Below, piece by piece: positions 37,120 to 49,200 of a DNA stretch of 64,000 nt (positions within the stretch are counted from its first letter, which is position 1; the number at the start of each line of letters is the position of its first letter). Source of the stretch: Chaunax sp. Z400 (lineage: Eukaryota; Chordata; Actinopteri; Lophiiformes; Chaunacidae); assembly GCA_037577475.1 (NCBI GenBank), contig CM075197.1, forward strand, positions 18,302,650-18,366,649, written 5' to 3'. Below the pieces are notes generated by a model. That model searched no databases and had not been told where the DNA came from. It saw only the letters and a list, made by a program, of their open reading frames with translations. The position numbers were made by a program, and so were the translations under genes.

Positions 37120-40100
37120 ATGACAGCGATCAGAATGGTTTCATCAGTGCTGCTGCTGGTGCTGATGCAGTCCGGAGCTCTTTGCGCACGGAGGTTCCGG
37201 GGTGGCCGCAACTCACAAACACGACGCACACCAAATCCTCCTGCATACCGGGCGGACCGGGGTGACACCACCGAGAGCTTCCCTCTGGATTTCACCGCCG
37301 TGGAGGAGAACATGGATAACTTCATGACGCAAGTGAAGAACCTTGCGCAGTCCCTCTATCCGTGCTCAGCGCAGAAGCTCGACCACGACATGAAGCTGAA
37401 CTTTTTGGAGAATTCATCTGTCACCTGCAACGACGGGAGTGCAGCGGGGTATGTACCAAGTGAGACTAGGCTACACGTGTACAGTGTGATAAATCAGGAT
37501 TCCAATATGATCGGACCACTGACAGGTCAGAGCCTGGGTCAGCTGTGCTGCAGTGCAATCCTGGAGCTGGTAGGGATTGTCATTACGCTCAGGGCGCACT
37601 TAGTCCTGCCGGTGAACCTGCTACCCGATGTAACCCACACGTATGTGGCCTGAAGACAAGTGGACAGCGCGCAAAAGACCCTTTATTCAACCTGTTTATT
37701 CCAAATATTTAGAGTTAGTTTTCGATCCATTTAACATGTTTAAATGATGAAAACGTAGGCCTAATAAAAACATACAAATGCGAAAAATAAATACATTTGT
37801 GGATTTTCAAAAGAGAGCAATGCTCTGGCACAGACCAAGGTTCGGGATCAGATAGACAGCTGCTTTGAGTCGACGAAGCGTGAAATTTGTGGATAGCCAC
37901 ATGGCCTACGCTTCATTTCCTTTGTTTCAGATTAGAATGCAGGATTTGCTGTGCAGAGAGTTTAGATTTAAGTTTTCAGACCCCCGCCCATATGACTGCA
38001 CCCAGGAGGCGCACTGCTGAAGTGCGATTTCTCACCCGTCTAACTGCTTATGTTCTCTACTGCAAAACTATTTTCTTGTCAAGGGATCCTGGCAGTTTAT
38101 AGTTTGTTTCTGGCAGTATTACCTTTAGCCTATATGGTCCACGGGGTAAACAACGGATCACTACATTTGGTTGCAATGAAATCCACTGTTGTTGAGCAGA
38201 AATCCATTTGGAAGCGATCAAGTCTGCTTGATTTCTCAGCTAAAACGGGATAAGCCATGGTACTAAAAGCACATTAATATCAGAGTGATCCACTGTATCT
38301 TCTATTGTATAATACTTAGACTATAGAATCTAGGCATTTGTATTTCATTTGATTGCAGGGAGTCACATTGTGTCAACAGATTCTGATTAAATATAGTCAT
38401 AGCAGGTGGGCATGAATAAAAAAAAAGCCAGCTGTGGATATTGATACATATCCTGATATGATAAATGTCTTTAAAAGCTGACAGGACAAGTGGATTTCTC
38501 ATGTTTCAAACATATTACATCACAATAAAGTTAAGAATAAAGTCAAAAGCAAATTGTGCCACAGTGAAAAAACATGTATTTAAATCACGCGGCCTTAATT
38601 TATTAGTGATACAAGCACTGTTGAATCATTATCATGTTGTGCAGCCATGTAGTTTCCAGTATGTATGTAAATACTGCTAATGGTGTTTGTGCCTCAGGGG
38701 GCTTTGATGACTGTCTAACATTGTGCAATATAACTTTACTATACATGTCTCTTTATGGATTTTCTATCCTGTCTAATTCCTGTTAAACCCTAAAGTGGTA
38801 GACAGTGCTGTCTGTTAGTGCCGTAAAGCTCTTAGCTCTTTAGAGACGCAGCATGAGGACGAGTGCAGGGGATAGTTACTGGCAGATGGCCGTTTCCATT
38901 CACTACTGTGGTTGTTGTCAGTTAAGATGCTAATCCAGCATTTTCCAGAAAGGTGTTGCTACACTTCCGGATAAAAAAAAAGGATGCAATGTAAAAAAAT
39001 ATTTCACTACATAGGAAGGTGGAGCAGTTCATGTTCTGGATTTGCTCTTGTTAAGAACGCCTTTCCTTTATGGCTTGTTCTGCCTGTCAAGCCTGCCTTC
39101 ACTTTGTTGTTTGGAATTAGTAAGGAGGGTGCACTGTCCTCCGAGTACATCACTGACTGTGGCTCACAATAATAGTCAAAGTCATTAACTGCAGCCAACA
39201 TGTGATTCAGTGTCTGAGCAAACAGCTCAAGTCTTTTCTTTAAACTCACTGAAATGCTTTTGGCAATCTCTTGAGTTAAGTCATTGGTAAAGGCGGGTGG
39301 ATTCTGATGGACTTCAAAAAAAACATCTCACAGCATCACAGACACACATTTGGAGCATTTTGCTCCTCTACCTAATGTTAGTTGACACACCAGAGATGTT
39401 TTAATTGGCCTCATCTGTGATTTTTTTCCCCCCCCTCTGGTATAGAATAAAAATCCTATTGAAAAATAATGATGATGCATCTGACATGAGAAGGAGACTC
39501 ATGATAGCATTGCCCTCTTCTGGGCTGACAACATACAGCACACATCTCTTATAGCGTGCATTCACTCCTTTTTAATTTCCCAGCCCATGCTGCATTTAAG
39601 GGGCATTACCTTGGATATATGTGGGTCCTGTGCAAAAGAAAAACTGTGTACCAAATGTCGATGTGTTCTTTCAACATACCTCTGACCATGTCATTCTTAT
39701 GCAAAGTAGCCTTGATTTGATCCACATTATGTGAGGACACTGCTCAGAAAGAAGATACTATGACATTGCGTTAAACATGACAAATATCATCTACTGGCAT
39801 TTACAGTGCAAACAGGATAGGGGACATGATGATGTTTATCTCCTTTACTAAACACACAACCTGATTGTTCTCTGCTGTGCACTGACTGAATTTATCTTGG
39901 CGGAATTTCATTTTTGCCTTTTTCTGTCACCTGTTTTGAGATATGTATCAACAAAGTAACAGGACACCCGTGTTCAAATGAAGGCGATGGTTTCATATGT
40001 GTTCATATTTCATGCTTAGATACCATCATGTGATGATGGAGCTGTTTATCTCATCTTCCCGAGGAAAGAACACCATATCAAAATTGTGGAATGTGGTCGA

Positions 40101-42560
40101 ATCTTTATGTTGTGTAGATATGTTGTTATACAGGTAGTGTAAAATACACCCTGAAGGATTTAGAATCATACTGACATATATTTTCTTTAATTTCTGCATG
40201 CAAGTGAAGCATATGAGTTGATTTTATATTCTTTGGTCTATTGTAGGTACTATCTGAAAGAATCTCGAGGCAGCAGACGCTGGTTGATATTCTTAGAGGG
40301 TCAGTATTATGGACTAATTTGACTCATTTGATTTGATTTCTCATTTCATGCCCAAATTAAGAATGATAGATAACTTCAGACAATATGCATGAGAAATGAT
40401 CCATGTCTTCATGCAATCTATGTCCAGGTGGCTGGTACTGCTTCAACAAGGAGAACTGTGACAGCAGATACGAGACCATGAGGAGACTGATGAGCTCATC
40501 CAAGTGGCCCAAAACTAAAACAGGTCAGCTATTCTGTAAGGTGCGCTACACACCCATAAGCACCACTCCAGCTGTAGTAAATCCTGGCCTCCTAACACTG
40601 TGATTGAAATGCAATGAGGACCAGATATATTTGCTCATCTGTGGTGTTATTGCAAGCGACAACTCGCCATAATGTAGCTGCAGTGTAGGGTTACCTGGCG
40701 CCCGCTACTGTAGGAACTACGACGCCTCCCTCTCTCACTGCAGTGTAATAACTGTAATCCATGTAGTAATGATGATGAGGAAGAAGAGGATGTGTCTGGG
40801 AGTGCCGGGATGGCTAATGATACATGTTGCTCTGTCTCTGCAGGCACGGGGATCCTGTCTCCTCTGCCAGAGGAAAACCCTCACTGGTGGAATGCCAACA
40901 TGGTGTAAGTTGACTCATGTTTGCTTCTTTATCCGAGCTCAATTTGTACTTAGACTTCGCAACTTTAACTTTATGTTGGCTGTGCAGGTTCATCCCGTAC
41001 TGCTCGAGTGACGTGTGGAGTGGCGCTACAGCCAAAACAGAGCAGAGTAAGACATGACTGGATCATCAAAACAACATACAAAAATATAATTATAATAATA
41101 TGGATTAGAAAAGTGTTATTCTACAGTTTTGCTCTCTTTCTGCTGTGTGTAGGTGGCTATGCCTTCATGGGCTCACTGATTATAAAAGAGGTTGTGAAGG
41201 ATCTGCTGAACAAAGGTCTGGACAACGCCAAAGTTCTCCTACTAGCAGGAAGCAGGTATGTGCGTGTGTGAACATTTGACTTGGGATTTCAAATTAAATA
41301 TCTTACATTTCATGTTCCTGTATAGATTTTAAGCATATGTCATATTTCTGTATGCAGCGCGGGTGGCACTGGGGTCCTTCTGAATGTGGATCATGTGGCA
41401 GAGCTGCTGGAGGGACTCGGGCACACTGGTATACAAGTGCGTGGCCTGTCTGATTCTGGCTGGTTCCTGGACAACAAGCAGTACCACTGTACGGACTGCG
41501 TGGACACTGTCAGCTGTGCCCCTACGGAGACCATTAAGAGAGGCATCAAGTATGAGAGCCAGTGAATAATATCAGGAAATCATGATTTTATGAGGGGAAC
41601 TTTTGTAGTATGGTAAGGGGTATCAGGTTGCTAAAATCCATCCTTCTCAACTGACCCATTAGGTACTGGGGTGGAGTGGTACCAGAGAAGTGCAGGCAAA
41701 GCCACGACGGAGAGGAGTGGAACTGTTTCTTTGGATACAGAGTCTTCCCATCAATAAAGAGTGAGTTTGAGATCTCATACTGTACTATGTAAAATGCACA
41801 TACTTTAAACGCTTCCACCACATGCAAGGTCAAAACATGTGTGTACTACATGTCAAGATTAATCTTCTTCCATTCTCCCTATGTAGGTCCTGTGTTTGTT
41901 GTGCAGTGGCTGTTTGATGAGGCCCAGTTGACAGTGGACAATATCCAGCTAACAGGCCAGCCTGTGCAAGAAGGCCAGTGGCGCTACATCCAAAACCTGG
42001 GCATTGAGCTGAGGAACACGCTCAAAGATGTTCCGTAAGGCCAAATCTCTGTTTTATAGACTGACACTTATAATAGTTATTGCATGAACTCTGCTTGATT
42101 TTTTTTTGTGTTTCTATTTTTAGGGCTATGTTTGCTCCAGCATGCCTATCACATGAAGTTATCACCAGAAAGTGAGTATATTATCCAGTTTATCCCTAGA
42201 CTTGGTGTTTATTTCCTACTTGTGAGCTGACAGCGCCCTCGTGTGTTGTGTTCTAGTTACTGGACTGACGTGCAGGTTAAAGGTACTTCCTTGCCCCGAG
42301 CACTGCACTGCTGGGACCGCAGCCTCCATGACAACAGGAACAACAAGGCTCCACCCAAAGGCTGCCCCGTGCATCTGATTGACAGCTGCCCATGGCCGCA
42401 CTGCAATCCCACCTGCCCCACCATCCGAGACCAGTTCACGGGACAAGAGATGAACGTGATTCAGTTCCTCATGCACATGGGATTTGATGTGCAGAAGATG
42501 GCCCAGCAGCAGGGAATGGATCCCAGCAAGCTACTGGGCATGCTCAGCAGCGGTAGCTAA
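37120..42560 (+). CDS. notum: NOTUM, secreted palmitoleoyl-protein carboxylesterase
   Basis: Secreted alpha/beta-hydrolase of the pectinacetylesterase family. It removes the palmitoleate from Wnt proteins and so shuts off Wnt signalling. Coding exons: 37120-37448, 40247-40299, 40428-40523, 40844-40904, 40988-41046, 41153-41255, 41358-41549, 41663-41760, 41887-42034, 42124-42171, 42257-42560. All have GT-AG borders and the phases join without a break, giving 1491 nt and 496 aa, the length of human NOTUM. Signal peptide at about residues 1-22, basic stretch 24-36, N-glycosylation sequon NSS at 98. The nucleophile elbow GSSAGG places Ser234, split by intron 6, with Asp341 in WLFDEAQL and His390 in CLSHE. 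These correspond to the known human triad Ser232/Asp340/His389. The Cys-rich C-terminal part (CPWPHCNPTCP) is intact. The gene looks functional. notum1a versus notum1b cannot be decided here. Confidence 0.97.
37449..40246 (+). other. notum intron 1
   Basis: By far the largest notum intron (2.8 kb), starting gtatgt and ending ttgtag. The exon 1 frame runs on into it to 37653, a read-through without meaning. A segment at 38984-39249 is open on both strands but shows no domain. No RNA gene or mobile element was recognised. First introns of developmental genes often carry enhancers, but none can be pointed to here. Confidence 0.6.
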
Positions 42561-45500
42561 AGGGAGACATGTCCATACACACAGTCTCCAAGCTAAGCCC
42601 AAGCAGGGCTGGCTGGTCTCCCTGGCCAGTGTCCCATGCCTGATACCTCCAAGTACCTATCCACCTTCACAACCCATTCTACCTGTTGTTGATTTCCCCG
42701 TGGCTTCCTGATTAGATTAGCCTTAGCCTCAGTCAAACATGGGGTTGAATTTGTCCCACAATCCCTCTCCTCACAACTGCAGGTATAACGGTGCAACATA
42801 CCCCCACAAGAAAGCCACCAATCTCTGCTACTCCATTTAAATGATCCTTTGTTCAGTAATAGAAAGAAAAATACTGAATGTAATCCAATTTTAAGGATGC
42901 TCATCGATGTTTTGTTATCATATTATTTTCATCGTTCCATATAGATTTTATTTAGTCATTGTTAAAACAAACACTACAATGACATAAGGATGATATAGTT
43001 CTCATTAGAGTATACAAGGGTACAAGTTTGTTCAAACTGTTGGGTTCTAGCAACATCTCATCACACAAAAAAAAATGCATCAAGGCAGAAACAGGGACAT
43101 AGTAATGTGAGGAAAGCACTGGATCAGGAAAGAAACTTTATAATTATCTCTAAAGCAATGGCAATTACTGCCACCAGTACACCTCTAATTAAGTTGTAGT
43201 ATAAAACCAAATTAGATTAACACACTCTTAAACAGTCAGGCTACTGAAATTAAAGCTGCAATCGGATAGAAATCAGATATTATTCCTTGCTAATGAAAGA
43301 AGTAGTCAAAAAGAATGACATTTTATTTTATTGTTGTTATTATTGTGGGTTGACAGAAAAGATCCCCGTAGCACTAACTCATTCCTGACGTTGGTGAAAT
43401 CTTGCATATCTTCAGTTTTGACAGCTTCGATGTTGCCTGAACCTGACTGTGGTGTTTATGTGAACCCAGAAACACTTTAAGGTCAGTCTATTTAAGGCCT
43501 ATACATACACCACAGTGCCATTACATCTAGTGCATACCTCTTACTCACAGGCCACTTCCTCACAGAGGACTGTTCAAACCTGAACATAAGGTACACATCC
43601 ATAAATAACCTCAGTAACTCAGCAATCCTCAGATCAATGCAATGAACATTTAAAGGGAGATTGTGTATTGTATATTTTTGTATAGGTTCCTTTAAGTGTT
43701 CACTAATGTAACTCCCTTCTTATATTTCATAATAGAGATCAGTTTTTAATATAATGACAATGTTGTATGTAATGATGTCTTTATAAATGATGCTTTTAAA
43801 GGACCTCTATTTCGCATCACACCAGAGAAGGAAAGGTATTACTAATTGTAATTTTATTCTGTAACATATTTTTTAACAGAAAAAAAACTCAAGCTACAAT
43901 GGTAATTTTACATATTTATTTTGTATGTAAATCATATTTATAAGTGCTATTTTCACAGAGAAGTGATTCTTTGTAAATTGTAAATACATTTCTGTTTTTT
44001 CTCTTTGTGTTCATTGCATGTTTTTGTATCAGATCTAAAAAGAAAACACACATTACATATACTACATGGTAAATATTGCTGTACAGTTTTGTTGTTATTA
44101 TTAGTGTTATTAATAAGAGTAATATTAGAATAGGTATCGGTTGTATTTGCACAATTCTCTTTCCCTATTTACAATCACAACATCCTTTAACAGGAGGAAG
44201 GTCAACAGCTCCCTCAGGCTCCCAACATGGTCTGACATTATTTTTACATATCTGATCATATGTCTGACACTTAGTGGGCACAAACTGACAGTCAGGGGTT
44301 TATCCAACACCTCATATTTTAGCAGCCTTTGTTAAACCTCACTTAAAATAGTCAGATATTTCAGCAGGTAAAGTGAATTGTGAAATGTTTGTATTTAATT
44401 TAATATCTGACCCTTAACTGATAGAAATGAGGAACTGATCAATGACATCACTTTCTGGTTCTACATCACCAAAGGTCTTATATTCTCCAGCTACAACAAG
44501 CTGACACCCATCACCTATCACACAGATGGCCCCACTATTAGAAAAACTCAATGTGTGCTGATGTGGACAGACCATAACCTCTACCATAGTCAGGTGGGTA
44601 AGAACATACTGGATAATAGAAGAAGAATTTTAGCAGCATGACATAAAAAGCGCCTAAGTTCAAATGTGCCTAAAAATGTAAAAATAAGCAAAATGAAGAA
44701 ACCAATAAGGACAAGAACACTTTTAGGGCCCCTACAAAGCATGTATGAAATTTCAATGAATTCTGTCCGGTGGTTTTTGAGGAGATGTGGACAGATCATA
44801 CCTCCATCAAACCTGTTAGGTACAGGCATATGGACAAGGGTAAAGCTATATGGTGGGGTCATATCGGGTTGGCCTTTATTGTATTTTTTAGATACAACTG
44901 GCTCCAGTGTGCTATACATCTCTCAGAGTGCAATGACGCAAAATGATCCAACCGAGCAGAAAACATCTCTGAGTTGGTCCGAAATAAAAAAAATCTTATC
45001 AAATACAGTAAATGCCATTACTAATTTTCTACCTTGAGAATAGTCCAAGGTAATTACACAATCTAATTAAGGTGATCTGCTAAATGTTGAGAGTGAAATG
45101 AGTCACTGTGGTTAGGCCCTACTTATCTTAAGTAGGTGGAAAAAAAGTAAATTGCTTTTTCATCATTATAACAATTTCACAGTAAAAAAAAAGGCAAGTT
45201 GGCTTTTGCACATACTGGCTTACATGCAGTCCAGGGCACCCTTAAGATTTGATCTTATCTAAGAATAAGCAGGTTGTGCACAAGTATCGTTGATTGCCAA
45301 AAAAGGTCTGAGATTGTTTGGATGAACAATTTAAGATTTATGCATAGCTATGATTCATGCATGAGGCTCATTATGTTCTTAAACGTCAAAATGTCTGCAA
45401 AAGCAAGCATCATCTCTAAACAAGCGTGAAATACTCATGATCCACTGCCACGGATGCATTTCACTGAAGAAGGACAGAAGTTATTCAAGTTGTCCTGTTA

Positions 45501-47190
45501 CTGTAAATGTGATTCTGGTTAATTGCATATCTGAAAAAGGAAGGACGAGACGGATGGAGCCCCATTCTTATATCCCACTCCTCACTTAATTCATGGCGGG
45601 GGGATAATAACACCAGCTCAGTGCCTCCCTTGATCACATTCAAAACTGTTCTCACAATCTGAGAGACGGACTGGTTCATTCTGACACAAGACAACCGTCT
45701 AACCATCCTTGATTTCTTATCAACCTACAAGTTTTTTCCGATGTGGACGACTGTTTCACCAAAAGTATTTCTATGTGCATCCATAAAATCCTTCATAAAT
45801 TGCAGGGGCACATATTTTGTCTATATGCTCATTTGTCCCTGTTGCATTTTGACTTTGATTAGGAGTGCTGAAGGTCTGTTGGCATTACTTAAAGGCTACA
45901 AATCAATCAGTGAGTTTGCCCCAATTTTTGTCCTAGAAGTTTGCTGTCATCAAACTGAGAAGCCCTTGATTCTCCTGGAATATGGGCAGCACACACTTTC
46001 TCTGCAAAGTCAATTGGCAGTTTCTCTGTAAAATCATCTAACATCTAATGTAAAACAACAGCTTGGCCTTTATTAAGAGTGGAAATTTTCCTCCCATGAC
46101 AAGTGTCTTAAATCCTCCATTACAGACCAAAACCTTAAATTTAGAAAAACTGTTTCAGAGCCTATTGGGACTACTGGGGTTTTAGAATAGTGTTCAAATG
46201 ATTTATCATTGCAGTCCTGTACTACTGACTTTGGACAGTTTTTAAAGAAAGGATAAAAATAAACAGACCACCTCTAACAGCTCAGTGGGAGATTCGGGTG
46301 CGTTATGCTAGTAGCAGCTAATGTAGCCTTGGCATACTATCATCAAGCAGAGATGAGGACTGGCCAACAGGGGTCTAGTAAATTAATCACTGTCTTAATC
46401 CACACCTCCAGATTTTTTTCATTTTCAAACTTCTGTCCCAATTGAAGCTGACTCAAATGACATCACCTGAGGCACTTGGACAGATTTGATGCAGCTCCCT
46501 CTGGAGCCACAGAAGGCTTTGTACACCTTTTTTTTTTAAACTTCCCAAGAGGTTTAAACAGACTTTGATGTGTAAAAATTAGTGAATTTCTCTCAGAACA
46601 TAGCAGAGTCTAGACAGTGCCTGATTGTAACCTTGTATGTAAGACAAATGTGCTGTCTACAGCAACCTGATTAGAGTAATCTAATTAGTAGGCTCCGAGT
46701 AATCTGGAGTGACCTAAGCCATTCCCATTCAAATACATAGCTTGAAACATTATTATTTAACATATACTTATTTTTTATTTTTCCCAGTATATTATTCTCA
46801 AAGATTCATTGCATAGGATTGAAAAAAAATGATATGAACTGCTCTAAACCTTTTGACCAACAGGAAACAACTTGCACAGTGCAAATCAAAACACATCAAA
46901 CTAATATCACAGGTCAAAGTATTTTTAATAACTACTAATCAATTTCCACATCCCTCTGGCATGCATAACTTGAATCTGTCATCACTGATGCATAATCACC
47001 CCTCTGGACCTGTATGTAATTTCTGTCTCTAATGGGAGTCTTAGGCTCCCTCCCTGTCATTAAACTGCATATAAGTGCCAGTTTCTTTCTGAGGGAGCTC
47101 TGACTCAAGCTCTCATGGGTGCTCCCTGGAAATACGACTCCCATACTGCCTGCCACATATAGCTTCCCACCCCTTGGTGGAATATATGCC
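42561..47190. other. notum 3' region and intergenic DNA
   Basis: Starts with the notum 3' UTR; its end is not clear (an ATTAAA lies at 43249-43254 and no nearby AATAAA was found). The rest is AT-rich. The open frame at 44666-45037 (+) has no recognisable domain; a stretch in it resembling 'ggtggtttttgag' suggests dispersed repeat sequence. 45475-45620 is a repeat (separate entry). No other gene was seen. Confidence 0.45.
45475..45620. repeat. Dispersed fish repeat, copy 2
   Basis: Shares blocks with 18268-18560 and has the clearer right end: 'gagacggatggagccccattcttatatcccactcctcactta...ggcggggggataataac'. This is close to a repeat I associate with many teleost genomes. Short direct or inverted ends were not identified. 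Confidence 0.55.
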
Positions 47191-47192
47191 CT

Positions 47193-47202
47193 CTATTTAT
47201 AG
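47193..47202 (+). promoter_or_regulatory. MEF2 consensus site upstream of myadml2
   Basis: CTATTTATAG fits the MEF2 consensus YTAWWWWTAR in full, 0.93 kb upstream of the myadml2 ATG. MYADML2 is, to my knowledge, mainly a skeletal-muscle transcript. The site could alternatively act as a TATA-like element for an upstream leader exon that would end at about 47673 (ctacag|gtcaga). Confidence 0.35.
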
Positions 47203-47302
47203 AGCGGGCAAGGCCTGTAACCCTGGGCCCGGCACAAACTTTCATTTCAACAGCCAGCCCTTGCAAACCAATGAGTGCGCTCTGACACACACAGGAGGGA
47301 GA

Positions 47303-47334
47303 GAGTGTGTGTTTGTGTGTGTGTGTGTGTGTGT
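47303..47334. repeat. (TG)n microsatellite
   Basis: TG run with one TTTG interruption, just downstream of the MEF2-like site. The opposite-strand open frames at 47105-47464 are driven by it. Confidence 0.95.
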
Positions 47335-48010
47335 AAGACTGAGTGGGAGACCAAATCCAAGAGGCAACAGGAGACTGCCACAGCAAGACAAAGAGCAAGA
47401 GACAGAGCCAACGGCTTGAATGATTTTTAAGGGCACTTAAGGGCCTTCGGTGAAGAAATGACAAGGATTGGGTCTATGAGTAATGGATCTTGACTGACAG
47501 GACACCAAATTAGTCCACCTGTTCGGCACAGCGAGGGCTGCTGATGGAAGGTTATTCTCTGGATATGACTTGTGGAGGACCTTACTTCACTTTGAACTTC
47601 TGATACACTGATCAATTAGCCGACTGAAGACAGAGAGCAAGGGAAAAAACAAGATCTTGGAGGACATACACTACAGGTCAGAGTAAGGCCGTGATGAAAT
47701 TCTTGATCTCTAAAAAAATTTAAAAACACTTTTAAAAAAGGGCTTATAGCAGTGTTATTTGATTTTTGCAAAGTAGTCCCTATATACATCGTTTACAGAC
47801 ATGTGCAGCCAAGCAGAGACATTACTTTAATAACAAAGTAAAAAAGAAAAAAAAATCTCCAATCAAGACGATACATTATTTCAAGGTCTAAAAAAGCTAA
47901 GGTACAAATGTCTACCAGTGTCTAAATGTATCTTGATCTTAAACACAGCACTGTAATTACAAAGCAGGCTCAGGGAGAAATTACAGAGATTTGTGTAGTT
48001 AAAGACCATC

Positions 48011-48018
48011 TATAAAAG
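48011..48018 (+). promoter_or_regulatory. TATA box of myadml2
   Basis: TATAAAAG lies 125 bp before the ATG, in good position for a start near 48040 and a leader of about 95 nt. The leader carries a 17-bp direct repeat, agaagaggacatcaaga, at 48051-48067 and 48071-48087 (period 20). Confidence 0.55.
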
Positions 48019-48135
48019 GAAACCAAGGGAAGGGTGAGGTTTGTGGTGAGAGAAGAGGACATCAAGACTGAGAAGAGGACATCAAGAATCTCACTGAAAA
48101 ATACAGCTGCTGCAAGAGGGGGGACAACATAAAGC

Positions 48136-49047
48136 ATGGATTCTTATGGAGAACACTACCTCAACAGAGAAGCTGTATTGTCGCCTTTGGGTGCAGCTCG
48201 AATGTGCCAGCTGCTACTTGGGTGCACCATAATGGCCCTTGTGTCCCACAGCGCAGGCTACAGCGCCACCTATGGAACCTTCTGCATGTTTGTGTGGTGC
48301 TTCTGCTTCGCTGTCACACTGGTCGTGTTCACCTTGGACATTACGCGGCTACACACGTGCATGCCCATATCCTGGGACAACTTCACCGTGGCCTTTGCCA
48401 TGCTGGCAACACTCATGTACATCACTGCCTCTGTGGTGTACCCAGTCTACTTCCTTCAAACAGAATGCCCTGATGAGGGCTGTGAAGTCCAAATGTACCG
48501 CATCGCTGTCACTGTCTGCTCCAGTGTTTGCTGCTTCCCCTACGGTGCTGAGGTGTTCCTGACTCGGGCCAAGCCAGGGGCCGTGGTGGGATACATGGCC
48601 ACAGTGTCCGGCCTGCTCAAGGTGGTTCAGGGTTTTGTGGCCTGCATTATTTTCGGGGCCCTGGCAAACGACAGTGAGTACAACATCTACGTCGCCACCC
48701 AGTACTGCGTGGTCGTGTACAGCCTGTGCTTCTCTGTCACCGTGATAGTGGTCATAATTACAGTTTCGGGGAGGACGTCGGCCCTTCGGTTCCCCTTTGA
48801 CCGGTTTGTGGTTGTCTACACCTTCTTTGCTGTGATCCTCTACCTCAGTACTGCACTTATCTGGCCCATTTTCAGCTTTGACAGGAAGTATGGCACCACG
48901 GCTCGTCCTGAGGACTGCCCACGCGGAGAATGTCCCTGGGACAGTAAGCTGGTGATTACAGTGTTCACCAACGTCAACCTGATCCTATATTTTGTTGATC
49001 TTGTCTACTCCCAGAGGATTCGCTTTGTCAACAGCTCTGCTGCCTAA
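48136..49047 (+). CDS. myadml2: MYADM-like protein 2, double-MARVEL membrane protein
   Basis: Multi-pass membrane protein of the myeloid-associated differentiation marker family; its molecular role is poorly known. It is a single uninterrupted coding exon of 303 aa, close to the roughly 307 aa of human MYADML2 as I remember it. Hydrophobic segments at about residues 19-39, 47-68, 81-106, 121-141, 151-173, 186-209, 223-246 and 270-291 give eight membrane passes arranged as two MARVEL domains. There is no signal peptide. The Cys-containing loops after TM3 (CPDEGC) and before TM8 (CPRGECPW) sit at matching places in the two halves, as expected for the duplicated domain. The start at 48136 is the first ATG of the frame after the TATA box. 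Its place between notum and pycr1 matches human MYADML2, which supports the ortholog call over other MYADM paralogs. Confidence 0.93.
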   Translation: MDSYGEHYLNREAVLSPLGAARMCQLLLGCTIMALVSHSAGYSATYGTFCMFVWCFCFAVTLVVFTLDITRLHTCMPISWDNFTVAFAMLATLMYITASVVYPVYFLQTECPDEGCEVQMYRIAVTVCSSVCCFPYGAEVFLTRAKPGAVVGYMATVSGLLKVVQGFVACIIFGALANDSEYNIYVATQYCVVVYSLCFSVTVIVVIITVSGRTSALRFPFDRFVVVYTFFAVILYLSTALIWPIFSFDRKYGTTARPEDCPRGECPWDSKLVITVFTNVNLILYFVDLVYSQRIRFVNSSAA

Positions 49048-49088
49048 AAAAACAACAACAACAACTTTCCTGTTTATCCTCAGGGACA

Positions 49089-49094
49089 AATAAA
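49089..49094 (+). terminator. myadml2 poly(A) signal
   Basis: AATAAA 42 bp after the stop codon, with a (GT)n tract about 90 bp further on that could serve as the GU-rich downstream element. This would give a very short 3' UTR. Longer alternatives cannot be excluded. Confidence 0.5.
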
Positions 49095-49182
49095 GAAAGT
49101 CTGAGGCCACAATCAACATGCTCTTCACAGTCTAGCCTCGGTGAAGAATTTCCCATGGATCCGTAGATTCATGGTGCCATAT

Positions 49183-49200
49183 GTGTGTGTGTGTGTGTGT
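49183..49200. repeat. (GT)9 microsatellite
   Basis: Uninterrupted GT run downstream of myadml2. Confidence 0.95.

Noticed and set aside
37120..37653. 177-codon open frame as a complete short protein
   Set aside because: It is notum exon 1 running into intron 1. The donor at 37449 joins in phase to 40247 and restores the NOTUM sequence.
44666..45037. 123-codon + strand open frame
   Set aside because: No domain, AT-rich codon use, and partly repeat-like sequence.
47105..47464. 119-codon - strand open frame with a His/Thr run
   Set aside because: Created by the (TG)n tract read on the other strand. No domain, and it overlaps other open frames.
48204..48562. Overlapping + strand open frames inside myadml2
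   Set aside because: Shadow frames of the GC-richer myadml2 coding exon, with no independent features.
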